DNA of 64,000 bases from Streptomyces sp. NBC_01803 (GCF_035917415.1 NZ_CP109073.1:3704501-3768500); one strand, 5' to 3'; positions 41,331 through 50,070 are shown, numbered from the stretch's first letter. Notes: generated from the sequence alone by a model not told the origin. Numbers and translations are program-made.

Positions 41331-41403
41331 GCCCCAATAGCTCAGTCGGCAGAGCGTCTCCATGGTAAGGAGAAGGTCAACGGTTCGATTCCGTTTTGGG
41401 GCT
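41331..41403 (+). tRNA. tRNA-Thr (anticodon GGT)
   Basis: The 73-nt gene has acceptor GCCCCAA / TTGGGGC, D-arm AGCTCAGTCGGCAGAGC, anticodon GGT at 41364-41366 in loop ATGGTAA, and T-loop GGTTCGATTCC. The discriminator is T and CCA is not encoded. It precedes tRNA-Met and rpmG, a conserved order in streptomycetes. Confidence 0.97.
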
Positions 41404-41455
41404 CTGAGGTGCGGAGTCTCCCACACGTGACTGTGGGGGCGGCTGTCCACCTCGT

Positions 41456-41528
41456 GGCGGCGTAGCTCAGTCGGTAGAGCAAACGGCTCATAATCGTTGT
41501 GTCACCGGTTCAAGTCCGGTCGCCGCTA
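41456..41528 (+). tRNA. tRNA-Met (elongator type, anticodon CAT)
   Basis: The 73-nt gene has acceptor GGCGGCG / CGCCGCT, with a G.U first pair, D-arm GCTCAGTCGGTAGAGC, anticodon CAT at 41489-41491 in loop CTCATAA, and T-arm ACCGGTTCAAGTCCGGT. The absence of the three G-C pairs of initiator anticodon stems marks it as an elongator. It is 52 bp after tRNA-Thr. Confidence 0.95.
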
Positions 41529-41625
41529 CGTCACGTAGCCGATTACAGGGTTGGCCCTCTGATCGGCTACTCTTCTCTGTGTTCCATTCCTGTTCGACCC
41601 GTCCATCCGTCCTAGGAGCACTCAC

Positions 41626-41790
41626 GTGGCTGCCACCGACGTCCGCCCGAAGATCACGCTGGCCTGCGTGGAGTGCAAGGAGCGGAACTACATCACCAGG
41701 AAGAACCGGCGCAACGACCCGGACCGTCTGGAGATGAAGAAGCACTGCCCGCGCTGCAACGCGCACACGGCTCACCGCGAGACGCGCTGA
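41626..41790 (+). CDS. rpmG: 50S ribosomal protein L33, zinc-ribbon form
   Basis: This 54-residue protein reads [20 protein letters not shown], then [33 protein letters not shown]. The two CxxC pairs (CVEC, CPRC) identify the zinc-containing (C+) paralogue of L33; Streptomyces also encodes zinc-free copies induced when zinc is scarce. The GTG at 41626 follows TAGGAGC. It is downstream of the two tRNA genes and upstream of the MaoC-type dehydratase pair. Confidence 0.95.
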   Translation: MAATDVRPKITLACVECKERNYITRKNRRNDPDRLEMKKHCPRCNAHTAHRETR

Positions 41791-41898
41791 CCGTCCCACG
41801 ACACCGATCAGTGGTTCACCGCCGAGGCCGCTCCCATGCCGGGGGCGGCCTCGGCGTTTTGTGACAGGCCGATGGCCGGGAATTTGAGGATTCTGCCG

Positions 41899-42363
41899 AT
41901 GCCCCTTGACCAGTCCTTCGCCGGGCGGAGCTATCCGCCCACCGCGCCGTACGAAGTCGGCCGGGAGAAGATCCGCGAGTTCGCCGAGGCGATCGGGGAC
42001 GCCAACCCGGCATACACGGACCCGGTGGCGGCCGGGGAGCTCGGGCACGAGGACGTGATCGCGCCGCCGACGTTCGTGTTCGCCATCACGTTCAAGGCGG
42101 CCGGACAGGTCATCCAGGACCCGAAGCTCGGCCTCGACTACGCCCGGGTGGTCCACGGCGACCAGCGGTTCGTCTACTCGCGCCCGGTGCGGGCGGGGGA
42201 CCGGCTCTCGGTCACCTCCACCATCGAGTCGATCAGGTCCATGGCGGGCAACGAGATCCTGGACGTCCGCGGCGAGGTCCACGACGCCGCGGGGGAGCAC
42301 GTGGTGACCGCGTACACCAAGCTGGTGGCACGCCAGAAAGAGGATGGGGAAGAGCAGCGATGA
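41899..42363 (+). CDS. MaoC/HadA-like (3R)-hydroxyacyl dehydratase subunit (UPF0336)
   Basis: This 154-residue hot-dog-fold protein reads FAGRSYPPTAPYEVGREKIREFAEAIGDANPAYTD and APPTFVFAITFKAAGQV, typical of the non-catalytic HadA/UPF0336 partner. The second gene (4-bp overlap) carries the catalytic residues. In mycobacteria the HadAB heterodimer dehydrates 3-hydroxyacyl-ACP in long-chain fatty acid synthesis; in Streptomyces the pair probably acts in fatty-acid or related metabolism. ATG 41899 has TGAGGA upstream. The order rpmG-hadA-hadB matches mycobacteria. Confidence 0.9.
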   Translation: MPLDQSFAGRSYPPTAPYEVGREKIREFAEAIGDANPAYTDPVAAGELGHEDVIAPPTFVFAITFKAAGQVIQDPKLGLDYARVVHGDQRFVYSRPVRAGDRLSVTSTIESIRSMAGNEILDVRGEVHDAAGEHVVTAYTKLVARQKEDGEEQR

Positions 42364-42794
42364 CGGCCAGGATCGCCTACGCGGACGTCGAGGCCGGCAC
42401 CGAGCTGCCCGCCGCCGCCTTCCCGGTCACCCGCGACACGCTCGTGCGGTACGCGGGCGCGTCGGGGGACTTCAACCCGATCCACTGGAACGAGAGGTTC
42501 GCCAAGGAGGTCGGGCTGCCGGACGTGATCGCGCACGGCATGTTCACCATGGCCGAGGCGGTCCGGGTGGTCACCGACTGGGCCGGGGACCCGGCGGCCG
42601 TCGTGGAGTACGGGGTGCGGTTCACCAAGCCGGTCGTGGTGCCCGACGACGACGCGGGCGCCCTGATCGAGGTCTCCGGGACCGTGGCGGCCAAGCTGGA
42701 CGACGAGGCCCGCACGGTTCGCGTCGACCTCATCGCGCGCAGCGCGGGGCTGAAGGTTCTCGGCATGGCCCGCGCGGTCGTCCGGCTGGCTTGA
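42360..42794 (+). CDS. MaoC/HadB-like (3R)-hydroxyacyl dehydratase catalytic subunit
   Basis: This 144-residue hot-dog protein carries the hydratase-2 motif YAGASGDFNPIHWNERFAKEVG with the catalytic Asp and His, and GLPDVIAHGMFTMAEA. It forms the active half of the heterodimer with the preceding gene, with which it overlaps by 4 bp (ATGA). The end, KVLGMARAVVRLA, is the usual last beta strand. Confidence 0.92.
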   Translation: MTARIAYADVEAGTELPAAAFPVTRDTLVRYAGASGDFNPIHWNERFAKEVGLPDVIAHGMFTMAEAVRVVTDWAGDPAAVVEYGVRFTKPVVVPDDDAGALIEVSGTVAAKLDDEARTVRVDLIARSAGLKVLGMARAVVRLA

Positions 42795-42827
42795 CCGCGG
42801 GACGGTCACGCGGGCGGCTTGACGAGA

Positions 42828-42845
42828 TTAGTGATTGACCACTAA
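42828..42845. promoter_or_regulatory. Operator upstream of the tetR gene
   Basis: The inverted repeat TTAGTG-ATTGAC-CACTAA lies 10 bp before the TetR ATG. Its core TAGTGATTGACCACTAA matches 15 of 17 bases with a site upstream of the MFS gene. It is the likely autoregulation site of the TetR protein. Confidence 0.75.
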
Positions 42846-42854
42846 CTTGCTCGT

Positions 42855-43421
42855 ATGGCCAAGGAGAGCAGCCGGATGTCCGCGGAGGAGCGGCGCGAGA
42901 GCGTCATCCGCGCGGCCATCACCGAGTTCGCCCACGGTGGGTACGCGGGCACCTCGACGGCCGCGATCGCCCGCCGGGTGGGCGTTTCCCAGCCGTATCT
43001 CTTCCGGCTTTTCCCGGACAAGCGGGCGATCTTCCTGGCGGCGGCGCGACGGTGCACCGACGAGGTCCGCGAGGTGTTCGAGCGGGCGGCCGAGGGGCTG
43101 GATCCGCAGGCCGCGCGGGAGGCGATGAGCGCCGCGTACGCGGAGCTGATCACCGATCGCGACCGCCCGATGTTCCAGCTCCAGATGTTCGTCGCGGTGA
43201 ACAACGCGGCCTCCGCCGGGGACCACCAGTTCGGCGACGAGGTCCGGGCCGCCTGGGAGAAGCTGTGGGACTCGGCGCGCCTGCTGCTGGGCGCCGACGA
43301 CCGGGAGATCGGCGACTTCGTCGGCGTGGGGATGCTCATCAACACGCTGGTGGCTCTCGGCTTCCCCGAAGGGCACCGGGTCTGGGCGGCCTGCGCCGAC
43401 ATCTACCAGCCCTCCGGCTGA
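42855..43421 (+). CDS. TetR-family transcription regulator
   Basis: This 188-residue repressor has the N-terminal TetR helix-turn-helix (VIRAAITEFAHGGYAGTSTAAIARRVGVSQPYLFRLFPDKRAIFLAA, residues 17-62) and an all-helical ligand domain. It is followed by an MFS exporter gene on the same strand, 165 bp downstream, and a near-identical 17-bp operator precedes both genes. Derepression by an exported drug is the expected logic. The ligand is unknown. Confidence 0.92.
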   Translation: MAKESSRMSAEERRESVIRAAITEFAHGGYAGTSTAAIARRVGVSQPYLFRLFPDKRAIFLAAARRCTDEVREVFERAAEGLDPQAAREAMSAAYAELITDRDRPMFQLQMFVAVNNAASAGDHQFGDEVRAAWEKLWDSARLLLGADDREIGDFVGVGMLINTLVALGFPEGHRVWAACADIYQPSG

Positions 43422-43547
43422 TCGGCGCCCCCTTCCCTCGCCGCTGCCCCTCTTCTCGCTCTCCCGTCATCCCGTCCCATCCCGTCCCGTCATCCCCGCC
43501 CTTTCCCGTCTTGGTGGCTCTCCCGGGGTCACGTAGGCGACAGAAAG

Positions 43548-43564
43548 TTATTGATCAATCACTA
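43548..43564. promoter_or_regulatory. Operator upstream of the MFS exporter
   Basis: TTATTGATCAATCACTA read on the minus strand is TAGTGATTGATCAATAA, which matches the tetR operator in 15 of 17 positions. It contains the perfect palindrome ATTGATCAAT. It lies 22 bp before the MFS start and would overlap its promoter. Confidence 0.75.
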
Positions 43565-43586
43565 CCTATGTCTCTGTGGAGGAGTC

Positions 43587-45029
43587 ATGCAGGACCCGGC
43601 CCCCCGCGGCCTCGTCGTCTGGACGCTGATCATCACCGGCGCGGCCACGTTCATGTCCGCGCTCGACAACCTCGTCGTCACCACCGCGCTCCCCGTCCTC
43701 CGCGACGATCTCGGCGGCGATCTGTCCGACCTGGAATGGATCGTCAACGGCTACACCCTCCCCTTCGCCTGTCTCCTGCTGCTCGGCGCCGCCCTCGGCG
43801 ACCGGTTCGGCCGCCGCCGGATCTTCGGCGTCGGTGTCGCGCTCTTCACCGTCGCGTCCGCCGCCGCCGCCCTCGCCGGCTCCACCGAGGCGCTGATCGC
43901 TGCCCGCGCCGCCCAGGGCGCGGGAGCCGCGATCATCCTGCCGCTGAGCCTCACCCTCATCTCCGCCGTCGTCCCGGCCGGGCGGCGCGGCGTCGCGTTC
44001 GGCATCTGGGGCGCGGTCAGCGGCCTCGCCATCGCCAGCGGTCCGCTCGTCGGCGGCGCCATCACCGAACACCTCTCCTGGCAGTGGATCTTCTGGCTGA
44101 ACATCCCCGTCGGCCTGGCCGTCCTGCCCCTCATCCGCCTCCGCCTCACCGAGAGCCGGGGCCCCAACAACCGCCTCGACCTCGTCGGGACCGCCCTGGC
44201 CAGCGCGGGTCTCTTCGGTGTCGTCCTGTCCATCGTGCGCGGCCACGAGCACGGCTGGACCTCGGGCCCGGTCCTGGCCGGCTTCCTGCTGGGCGCCGCG
44301 CTGCTGTTCGCGTTCGTCCGGTGGGAGCTGCGCACCCCCGTCCCCATGCTGCCGATGCGCTTCTTCCGCGACCGCACCTTCACCGCCGTCAACGTGGCCA
44401 GCCTGCTGATGTACGTCGGGATGTTCGGCTCGATCTTCCTGCTCACCCAGTTCCTCCAGCTCATCCAGGGCTACAACCCGCAGGAGGCCGGGCTGCGCAT
44501 GCTGCCGTGGACCGCCGCGCCGCTGATCGTGGCCCCGATCGCGGGTGCGCTGACCGACCGTGTGGGCGGCCGGCCGATCGTCGCCTCCGGGCTGGCCCTG
44601 ATGGCCGGTGGCATCGGCTGGTTCGCGCTGCTCGCCGAGCCCGGCGTCAGCTACGGCAGCCAGGTGCCCGCGTTCGTGCTCTGCGGGATCGGCATGGCGA
44701 TGTTCTTCGCGCCGACCGGCGCGATGGTGATGGGAGCCGTCCCGGTCGGGCAGGAGGGCGTCGCCTCCGGGGTGAACAACGCGCTCCGCGAGGTCGGCGG
44801 CGCCCTCGGCGTCGCGCTGCTCGCCTCCGTCTTCGCCGGCCAGGGCGGCTACGAGACCCCGCAGGCGTTCACCGACGGCCTGGTCCCGGCGCTGTGGATC
44901 GCGGTGGCCGCGCTGGTCGCCGCCTCGGCGGCGGTCCTGACCGCGCCCTCCCGGCGCCGGACCGCCGCCGTCCCCGCCGGGGCAGGCGGCCCCGCCCACC
45001 CCGTTCCCGTGCCGGCGGACGTCCGCTGA
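43587..45029 (+). CDS. MFS drug exporter, DHA2 (14-TM) family
   Basis: This 480-residue transporter has the DHA2 signature order: motif D1 near ATFMSALDNLVVTTALPVL, motif A GAALGDRFGRRRIFG, motif B region AAQGAGAAIILPLSLTLIS and motif C GLAIASGPLVGGAIT. About 14 hydrophobic helices are visible. Proton-driven export of drugs or dyes is the family role. ATG 43587 follows GGAGGAGTC. It is under the apparent control of the upstream TetR through the shared operator. Confidence 0.92.
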   Translation: MQDPAPRGLVVWTLIITGAATFMSALDNLVVTTALPVLRDDLGGDLSDLEWIVNGYTLPFACLLLLGAALGDRFGRRRIFGVGVALFTVASAAAALAGSTEALIAARAAQGAGAAIILPLSLTLISAVVPAGRRGVAFGIWGAVSGLAIASGPLVGGAITEHLSWQWIFWLNIPVGLAVLPLIRLRLTESRGPNNRLDLVGTALASAGLFGVVLSIVRGHEHGWTSGPVLAGFLLGAALLFAFVRWELRTPVPMLPMRFFRDRTFTAVNVASLLMYVGMFGSIFLLTQFLQLIQGYNPQEAGLRMLPWTAAPLIVAPIAGALTDRVGGRPIVASGLALMAGGIGWFALLAEPGVSYGSQVPAFVLCGIGMAMFFAPTGAMVMGAVPVGQEGVASGVNNALREVGGALGVALLASVFAGQGGYETPQAFTDGLVPALWIAVAALVAASAAVLTAPSRRRTAAVPAGAGGPAHPVPVPADVR

Positions 45030-45057
45030 CCCCCGTGTCGCCCGCTGACCCCCGTGC

Positions 45058-45089
45058 CGCCCGGTCGCCCGGCCGCCCGGTCGCCCGGC
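45058..45089. repeat. 16-bp tandem repeat upstream of murB
   Basis: The unit CGCCCGGTCGCCCGGC occurs twice head to tail, inside a longer C/G-rich tract of about 100 bp between the MFS gene and murB. Low-complexity intergenic DNA. Confidence 0.6.
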
Positions 45090-45134
45090 CGCCGCCCATC
45101 CGGGCGGGCGGCCGGGCCGCCGTATTCTGGCGGG

Positions 45135-46190
45135 GTGCAGGAGATCCTCAACGCGCCGCTCGCCCCGCTGACCACCCTCCGCCTCGGCGGACCGGCCACG
45201 CGGCTCGTCGTCGCGGAGACCGACGACGAGGTCGTCGCGGCCGTCCGGGAAGCCGACGACACCGGAACGCCGCTGCTGATCATCGGCGGCGGCAGCAATC
45301 TCGTCGTCGCCGACGAGGGCTTCCCCGGCACCGCCCTGCAAGTCGCCACCACCGGTTTCCGCCTGGACGGCGCCCGCCTGGAGCTGGCCGCCGGCGAGGT
45401 CTGGTCCGACGCCGTCACCCGCACCGTCGACGCCGGGCTCGCCGGCATCGAGTGCCTGGCCGGCATCCCCGGCTCGGCCGGCGCCACCCCCATCCAGAAC
45501 GTCGGCGCCTACGGCCAGGAGGTCTCCACGGTCCTCACCGAGGTCGTCGCCTACGACCGCGCCGACCGCGCCGTGGTCACCCTCCCGGGCGCCGCCTGCG
45601 GATTCGCCTACCGGCACAGCCGTTTCAAGGCCGACCCCGACCGTTTCACCGTGCTCCGCGTCCGCTTCGAGCTCCAGGACGCGGGCGGGCTCTCCGCGCC
45701 CATCCGGTACGCCGAGACAGCCCGCCTGCTCGGCGTCGCGCCCGGCGACCGGGTCCCCGCCGCCGACGCCCGTGACGCCGTGCTCAAGCTGCGCACCGGC
45801 AAGGGCATGGTGCTCGACCCCGAGGACCACGACACCTGGTCGGCCGGCTCCTTCTTCACCAACCCCGTCCTGGACGACGCCGAGTTCGCCGCCTTCCGCG
45901 CCCGCGTCGCCGAGCGCCTCGGCCCCGACGCCGCCCCGCCCGCCTACCCCGCCGGCGACGGCCGCACCAAGACCTCCGCCGCCTGGCTCATCGACCGGGC
46001 CGGCTTCACCAAGGGCTACGGCACCGGCCCGGCCCGCATCTCCGGCAAGCACACCCTGGCACTGACCAACCGCGGCGGCGCCGCCACCGCCGACCTGCTC
46101 ACCCTGGCCCGCGAGGTCAGGGACGGCGTGCGGGCGGCGTTCGGCGTCACGCTGGTCAACGAGCCGGTGCTGGTCGGCACCGCCCTCTGA
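45135..46190 (+). CDS. murB: UDP-N-acetylenolpyruvoylglucosamine reductase
   Basis: This 351-residue flavoenzyme uses NADPH to reduce UDP-GlcNAc-enolpyruvate to UDP-MurNAc in peptidoglycan synthesis. FAD-binding motifs are LLIIGGGSNLVVAD and IPGSAGATPIQNVGAYGQEV. The catalytic Arg is in FAYRHSRFK, the proton-donor Ser in SAGSFFTNPV and the Glu in VNEPVLVG. GTG 45135 lies only 7 bp after a -10-like TATTCT with no ribosome-binding site, so the transcript is probably leaderless. Confidence 0.95.
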   Translation: MQEILNAPLAPLTTLRLGGPATRLVVAETDDEVVAAVREADDTGTPLLIIGGGSNLVVADEGFPGTALQVATTGFRLDGARLELAAGEVWSDAVTRTVDAGLAGIECLAGIPGSAGATPIQNVGAYGQEVSTVLTEVVAYDRADRAVVTLPGAACGFAYRHSRFKADPDRFTVLRVRFELQDAGGLSAPIRYAETARLLGVAPGDRVPAADARDAVLKLRTGKGMVLDPEDHDTWSAGSFFTNPVLDDAEFAAFRARVAERLGPDAAPPAYPAGDGRTKTSAAWLIDRAGFTKGYGTGPARISGKHTLALTNRGGAATADLLTLAREVRDGVRAAFGVTLVNEPVLVGTAL

Positions 46191-46223
46191 CCGTCCCGGC
46201 CGGTCGGTCCGGTCCCGGCCAGC

Positions 46224-46265
46224 CGGTCACCGTCGCTCGGTCACCGTCGCTCGGTCACCGTCGGC
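46224..46265. repeat. 14-bp direct repeats, three copies
   Basis: The unit CGGTCACCGTCGCT occurs at 46224 and 46238, with a variant (CGGTCACCGTCGGC) at 46252. It fills the gap between the convergent murB and adenosine deaminase genes. Confidence 0.85.
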
Positions 46266-46283
46266 CGGCTCACCAACGGCTGG

Positions 46284-47303
46284 TCACAGCGCCAGCCACT
46301 CGTCGATCTCCAGCAGGATCTTGCCGCGCACGTCCTCCGGCGCCGCCGAGGCCCGCACCGATTGCCGGGCCAGCTCCGCCAGCTCCGGGTCCGTGAACCC
46401 ATGGTGCTCGCGCGCGATCTCGTACTGCGCCGCCAGCCGCGAGCCGAACAACAGCGGGTCGTCCGCGCCCAGCGCCATCGGCACCCCCGCCCGCCACAGC
46501 GTGCGCAGCGGCACGTCGGCCAGCTTGTCGTACACGCCGAGCGCCACGTTCGACGCCGGGCACACCTCGCACGTCACCCGTGCCTCCGCGAGCCGCTCCA
46601 GCAGCCGCGCGTCCTCGGCGGCCCGCACCCCGTGCCCGACCCGGGCGGCGCGCAGGTCGTCCAGGCAGTCCCGCACGCTCATCGGGCCCGAGAGCTCCCC
46701 GCCGTGCGGCGCCGCGAGCAGCCCGCCCTCCCGGGCGATGGCGAACGCCCGGTCGAAGTCCCGGGCGAAGCCGCGCCGTTCGTCGTTGGACAGGCCGAAC
46801 CCGACGACGCCCCGGTCCCGGTACCGGACCGCGAGCCGGGCCAGGGTCCGCGCGTCCAGCGGGTGCCTGACGCGGTTGGCCGCCACCACCACACGCATGC
46901 CGAGAGCGGTCTCGCGCGCGGTGGTCTCCACCGCGTCCAGGATGATCTCCAGCGCCGGGGACAGCCCGCCCAGCCGGGGCGCGTACGAGGTCGGGTCGAC
47001 CTGGATCTCCAGCCAGCGCGAACCGTCCCGGACATCCTCCTCCGCCGCCTCGCGCACCAGTCGCTGGATGTCCTCGGGGGCGCGCACGCAGGAGCGGGCG
47101 ACATCGTACAGCCGCTGAAAGCGGAACCAGCCGCGCTCGTCGGTGGCCCGCAGTCGGGGCGGGCGACCGCTGCTGAGGGCCTCCGGCAGGTGGACGCCAT
47201 ACTTGTCGGCGAGCTCCATCAGAGTGCCGGGGCGCATCGAGCCGGTGAAGTGCAGATGCAGGTGAGCCTTCGGCAGAGCGCGGACGTCACGAACACGATC
47301 CAT
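46284..47303 (-). CDS. add: Adenosine deaminase family protein
   Basis: This 339-residue zinc enzyme deaminates adenosine (or adenine or a related nucleoside) to inosine. The metal and catalytic residues are HLHLHF (residues 15-20), HGGE (usually HAGE), GHGVRA, and GADDPLLFGS (consensus TDDP). The ALGMRVVVAANR and LSNDERRGFARDF segments match the actinobacterial paralogues. Because HAGE is HGGE and TDDP is ADDP, the exact substrate may differ from classical Add. The ATG at 47303 closes a 99-bp gap below aspC, with which it shares direction. Confidence 0.88.
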   Translation of the reverse strand: MDRVRDVRALPKAHLHLHFTGSMRPGTLMELADKYGVHLPEALSSGRPPRLRATDERGWFRFQRLYDVARSCVRAPEDIQRLVREAAEEDVRDGSRWLEIQVDPTSYAPRLGGLSPALEIILDAVETTARETALGMRVVVAANRVRHPLDARTLARLAVRYRDRGVVGFGLSNDERRGFARDFDRAFAIAREGGLLAAPHGGELSGPMSVRDCLDDLRAARVGHGVRAAEDARLLERLAEARVTCEVCPASNVALGVYDKLADVPLRTLWRAGVPMALGADDPLLFGSRLAAQYEIAREHHGFTDPELAELARQSVRASAAPEDVRGKILLEIDEWLAL

Positions 47304-47357
47304 CCCAAGATCTTGCCGTATCCGCCGCGTCGGCCGGTAGTCGCATGCCCCGGATGT

Positions 47358-47385
47358 GCGCCCGCCCGAACTGGCGGGCGGGCGC
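47358..47385. terminator. GC hairpin between aspC and add
   Basis: CGCCCGCC and GGCGGGCG pair over a 6-base loop (CGAACT), and the downstream arm continues as GGGCGC. It follows the aspC stop on the minus strand by about 17 bases. No T-run is present, as usual in streptomycetes. Confidence 0.5.
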
Positions 47386-47402
47386 GTGACCCGGTGGATC
47401 GG

Positions 47403-48641
47403 TCAGTCCGCGGCCTCGGTCAGCAGCTTCTGCAGCCGGGAGACGCCCTCGACCAGGTCGTCGTCGCCCAGCGCGTAGGACAGCCGCAGATAGCCGGGAG
47501 TGCCGAACGCCTCGCCCGGCACGATCGCCACCTCGGCCTCCTCCAGCAGCACCCCGGCCAGCTCCAGGCTGGTCGCCGGGCGCCTGCCGCGGATCTCCTT
47601 GCCCAGCAGTGCCTTGACCGACGGGTAGACGTAGAACGCGCCCTCCGGCTCGGGGCAGGTGACGCCCTCGATCTCGTTCAGCATCCGAACGATGGTGCGG
47701 CGGCGGCGGTCGAACGCCTCGCGCATCCGCTCCACCGCCGTCAGGTCCCCGGCGACGGCGGCCAGGGCCGCGATCTGGGCGACGTTGCCGACGTTGGACG
47801 TCGCGTGCGACTGGAGGTTGGTCGCGGCCTTGACCACGTCCTTCGGGCCGACCACCCAGCCCACCCGCCAGCCGGTCATCGCGTACGTCTTGGCGACGCC
47901 GTTGACGACGACGCAGCGGTCGGCCAGCTCCGGCACGAGCGTCGGCAGCGATGTGAAGCGCGCCTCCCCGTAGACCAGGTGCTCGTAGATCTCGTCCGTC
48001 AGCACCCACAGCCCGTGCTCGGCGGCCCAGCGGCCGATCTCCTCCGTCTCCTCGCGCGAGTAGACCGCGCCGGTCGGGTTGGACGGTGAGACGAAGAGGA
48101 GCACCTTGGTGCGCTCGGTACGGGCCGCCTCCAACTGCTCGACGGAGACCCGGTAACCGGTGGTCTCGTCGGCGACCACCTCGACCGGCACGCCGCCGGC
48201 CAGCCGGATCGACTCGGGGTAGGTGGTCCAGTACGGCGCGGGCACGATGACCTCGTCACCCGGATCGAGCAGCGCGGCGAACGCCTCGTAGATGGCCTGC
48301 TTGCCGCCGTTGGTCACCAGGACCTGCGCCGCCTCCACCGCGTAGCCGGAGTCGCGCAGCGTCTTGGCGGCGATGGCCTCCTTCAGCTCGGGAAGGCCGC
48401 CGGGCGGGGTGTAGCGGTGGTACTTGGGGTTGCGGCAGGCCGCCACCGCGGCCTCGACGATGTAGTCGGGGGTGGGGAAGTCCGGCTCACCGGCGCCGAA
48501 TCCGATCACCGGGCGCCCGGCGGCCTTGAGCGCCTTGGCCTTGGCGTCGACGGCCAGCGTCGCCGACTCGGAGATAGCGCCGATCCGCGCCGAGACCCGG
48601 CGCGCTGCGGGAGAGGAGGAAGCGAGGGTCATGGGAGGCAT
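47403..48641 (-). CDS. aspC: PLP-dependent aspartate/aromatic aminotransferase (class I)
   Basis: This 412-residue fold-type I aminotransferase transfers the amino group of aspartate (or related) to 2-oxoglutarate. The PLP lysine lies in [17 protein letters not shown]; other landmarks are [38 protein letters not shown] and the carboxylate-binding Arg in LRLSYAL. The ATG at 48641 has GGAACG close by; an in-frame ATG three codons later is possible. The conserved neighbour secE lies beyond tRNA-Trp on the opposite strand. Confidence 0.92.
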   Translation of the reverse strand: MPPMTLASSSPAARRVSARIGAISESATLAVDAKAKALKAAGRPVIGFGAGEPDFPTPDYIVEAAVAACRNPKYHRYTPPGGLPELKEAIAAKTLRDSGYAVEAAQVLVTNGGKQAIYEAFAALLDPGDEVIVPAPYWTTYPESIRLAGGVPVEVVADETTGYRVSVEQLEAARTERTKVLLFVSPSNPTGAVYSREETEEIGRWAAEHGLWVLTDEIYEHLVYGEARFTSLPTLVPELADRCVVVNGVAKTYAMTGWRVGWVVGPKDVVKAATNLQSHATSNVGNVAQIAALAAVAGDLTAVERMREAFDRRRRTIVRMLNEIEGVTCPEPEGAFYVYPSVKALLGKEIRGRRPATSLELAGVLLEEAEVAIVPGEAFGTPGYLRLSYALGDDDLVEGVSRLQKLLTEAAD

Positions 48642-48789
48642 CGTTCCAGACGGCCCCGTGGCGCGGCACCCGGGCTCCCGCGGTTGTGCCGGGCGGGCAC
48701 GTCAGCGGCCGTTCGACGGCGGGCGCTTCACCACGTACACTCCTCTGCGGTGGCGCTCGATGCGGTACGTTGTCGGGACCACACGGCAA

Positions 48790-48862
48790 AGGGTCGTAGC
48801 TCAATTGGTAGAGCACTGGTCTCCAAAACCAGCGGTTGGGGGTTCAAGTCCCTCCGGCCCTG
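48790..48862 (+). tRNA. tRNA-Trp (anticodon CCA)
   Basis: The 73-nt gene has acceptor AGGGTCG / CGGCCCT, D-arm AGCTCAATTGGTAGAGC, anticodon CCA at 48823-48825 in loop CTCCAAA and T-arm GGGGGTTCAAGTCCCTC. The discriminator is G. It lies just before secE, the typical bacterial tRNA-Trp-secE-nusG order. Confidence 0.97.
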
Positions 48863-48932
48863 CTACACGAAATACACAGCCGTCCGGGTGGCCGGGCGGC
48901 TTTTGACCATGACCGGGATCAGGTGAGGACGA

Positions 48933-49214
48933 GTGGCTGGGATCACGGACTCCGTGGAGACGCCAGAGCCCCGGGAGCCCCGGGGCGAGGGCAAAACCGG
49001 CCGTCGCGGAAAGCGCGCGAAGAAGGGGCCGCTGGCCAGGCTCGCGCTGTTCTACCGCCAGGTGATCGCGGAGCTGCGCAAGGTCGTGTGGCCTTCCCGG
49101 CGCCAGTTGTCGACCTACGCTTCCGCGGTGATCTTCTTCGTGATCGTCGTCATCTGCATCCTGAGCGTGCTTGACTGGGGATTCAGCCGAGTCGTCGAGT
49201 ATGTCTTCGGCTGA
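48933..49214 (+). CDS. secE: Preprotein translocase subunit SecE
   Basis: This 93-residue subunit of the SecYEG channel has a long charged N-terminus ([20 protein letters not shown]), the conserved amphipathic helix [20 protein letters not shown] and a single C-terminal membrane helix ([19 protein letters not shown]). The GTG at 48933 has GGTGAGGA upstream. It is followed 41 bp later by nusG, probably in one transcript with it. Confidence 0.95.
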   Translation: MAGITDSVETPEPREPRGEGKTGRRGKRAKKGPLARLALFYRQVIAELRKVVWPSRRQLSTYASAVIFFVIVVICILSVLDWGFSRVVEYVFG

Positions 49215-49255
49215 TGTTCCTCCCCTCGTCCGAAAGTCAGGAAGAAGCAGCTACC

Positions 49256-50053
49256 GTGTCTGACCCGATCCCGAACGACGCCGCGCCCGACGCCGAGGGC
49301 GAGGACATCGCGCGCGACGACATCGTCGAAGAAGACACCGCGCGCGACGACATCGTCGAAGAGGCGGAGACCGCGGAAGAGGCGGAGGCCGTCGAGGAGC
49401 CCGCGGAGGCCGTCGAGGAGCCCGCGGTCGCGGAGCCCGTCGACCCTGTCGCCCAGCTCCGCGAGGAGCTGCGCGTCCTGCCGGGTGAGTGGTATGTCGT
49501 GCACACGTACGCCGGGTACGAGAACCGCGTGAAGACGAACCTGGAGCAGCGGGCCGTCTCGCTGAACGTCGAGGACTACATCTTCCAGGTCGAGGTGCCG
49601 CAGGAAGAGGTCGTCCAGATCAAGAACGGCGACCGCCGGACGATCAAGCAGAACAAGCTTCCCAGCTACGTCCTGGTGCGGATGGACCTGACGAACGAGT
49701 CCTGGGGCGTGGTGCGGAACACCCCGGGTGTCACCGGCTTCGTCGGCAACGCCTACGACCCGTATCCGCTGACCCTGGACGAGATCGTCAAGATGCTCGC
49801 GCCCGAGGCCGAGCAGAAGGCCGCGGCGGAGGCCGCCGCCGAGGGCGGCGGAGGCGGGGGCCGCAAGGTCGAGGTCCAGGTGCTGGACTTCGAGGTCGGC
49901 GACTCGGTCACGGTCACCGACGGCCCGTTCGCCACGCTGCAGGCGACGATCAACGAGATCAACCCGGACTCCAAGAAGGTCAAGGGCCTGGTCGAGATCT
50001 TCGGCCGGGAGACCCCGGTCGAGCTGAGCTTCGACCAGATCCAGAAGAACTGA
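49256..50053 (+). CDS. nusG: Transcription elongation/antitermination factor NusG
   Basis: This 265-residue factor binds RNA polymerase and suppresses pausing. It has a long acidic N-terminal extension typical of Streptomyces, here with a repeated octapeptide ARDDIVEE and AEAVEEP copies (residues about 15-65), then the NGN domain ([23 protein letters not shown] to GNAYDPYPL), a Gly/Ala-rich linker with six Gly, and the KOW domain ([25 protein letters not shown]). GTG 49256 is selected because the conserved start VSDPIPND follows it; longer readings are not supported. Confidence 0.95.
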   Translation: MSDPIPNDAAPDAEGEDIARDDIVEEDTARDDIVEEAETAEEAEAVEEPAEAVEEPAVAEPVDPVAQLREELRVLPGEWYVVHTYAGYENRVKTNLEQRAVSLNVEDYIFQVEVPQEEVVQIKNGDRRTIKQNKLPSYVLVRMDLTNESWGVVRNTPGVTGFVGNAYDPYPLTLDEIVKMLAPEAEQKAAAEAAAEGGGGGGRKVEVQVLDFEVGDSVTVTDGPFATLQATINEINPDSKKVKGLVEIFGRETPVELSFDQIQKN

Positions 50054-50070
50054 GCCCAGTGGGGCGGTGA

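Noticed and set aside
43052-45775. Plus-strand frame of 907 codons across the TetR, MFS and murB genes
   Set aside because: Spans three real genes in another frame; Arg/Pro-rich, no domains.
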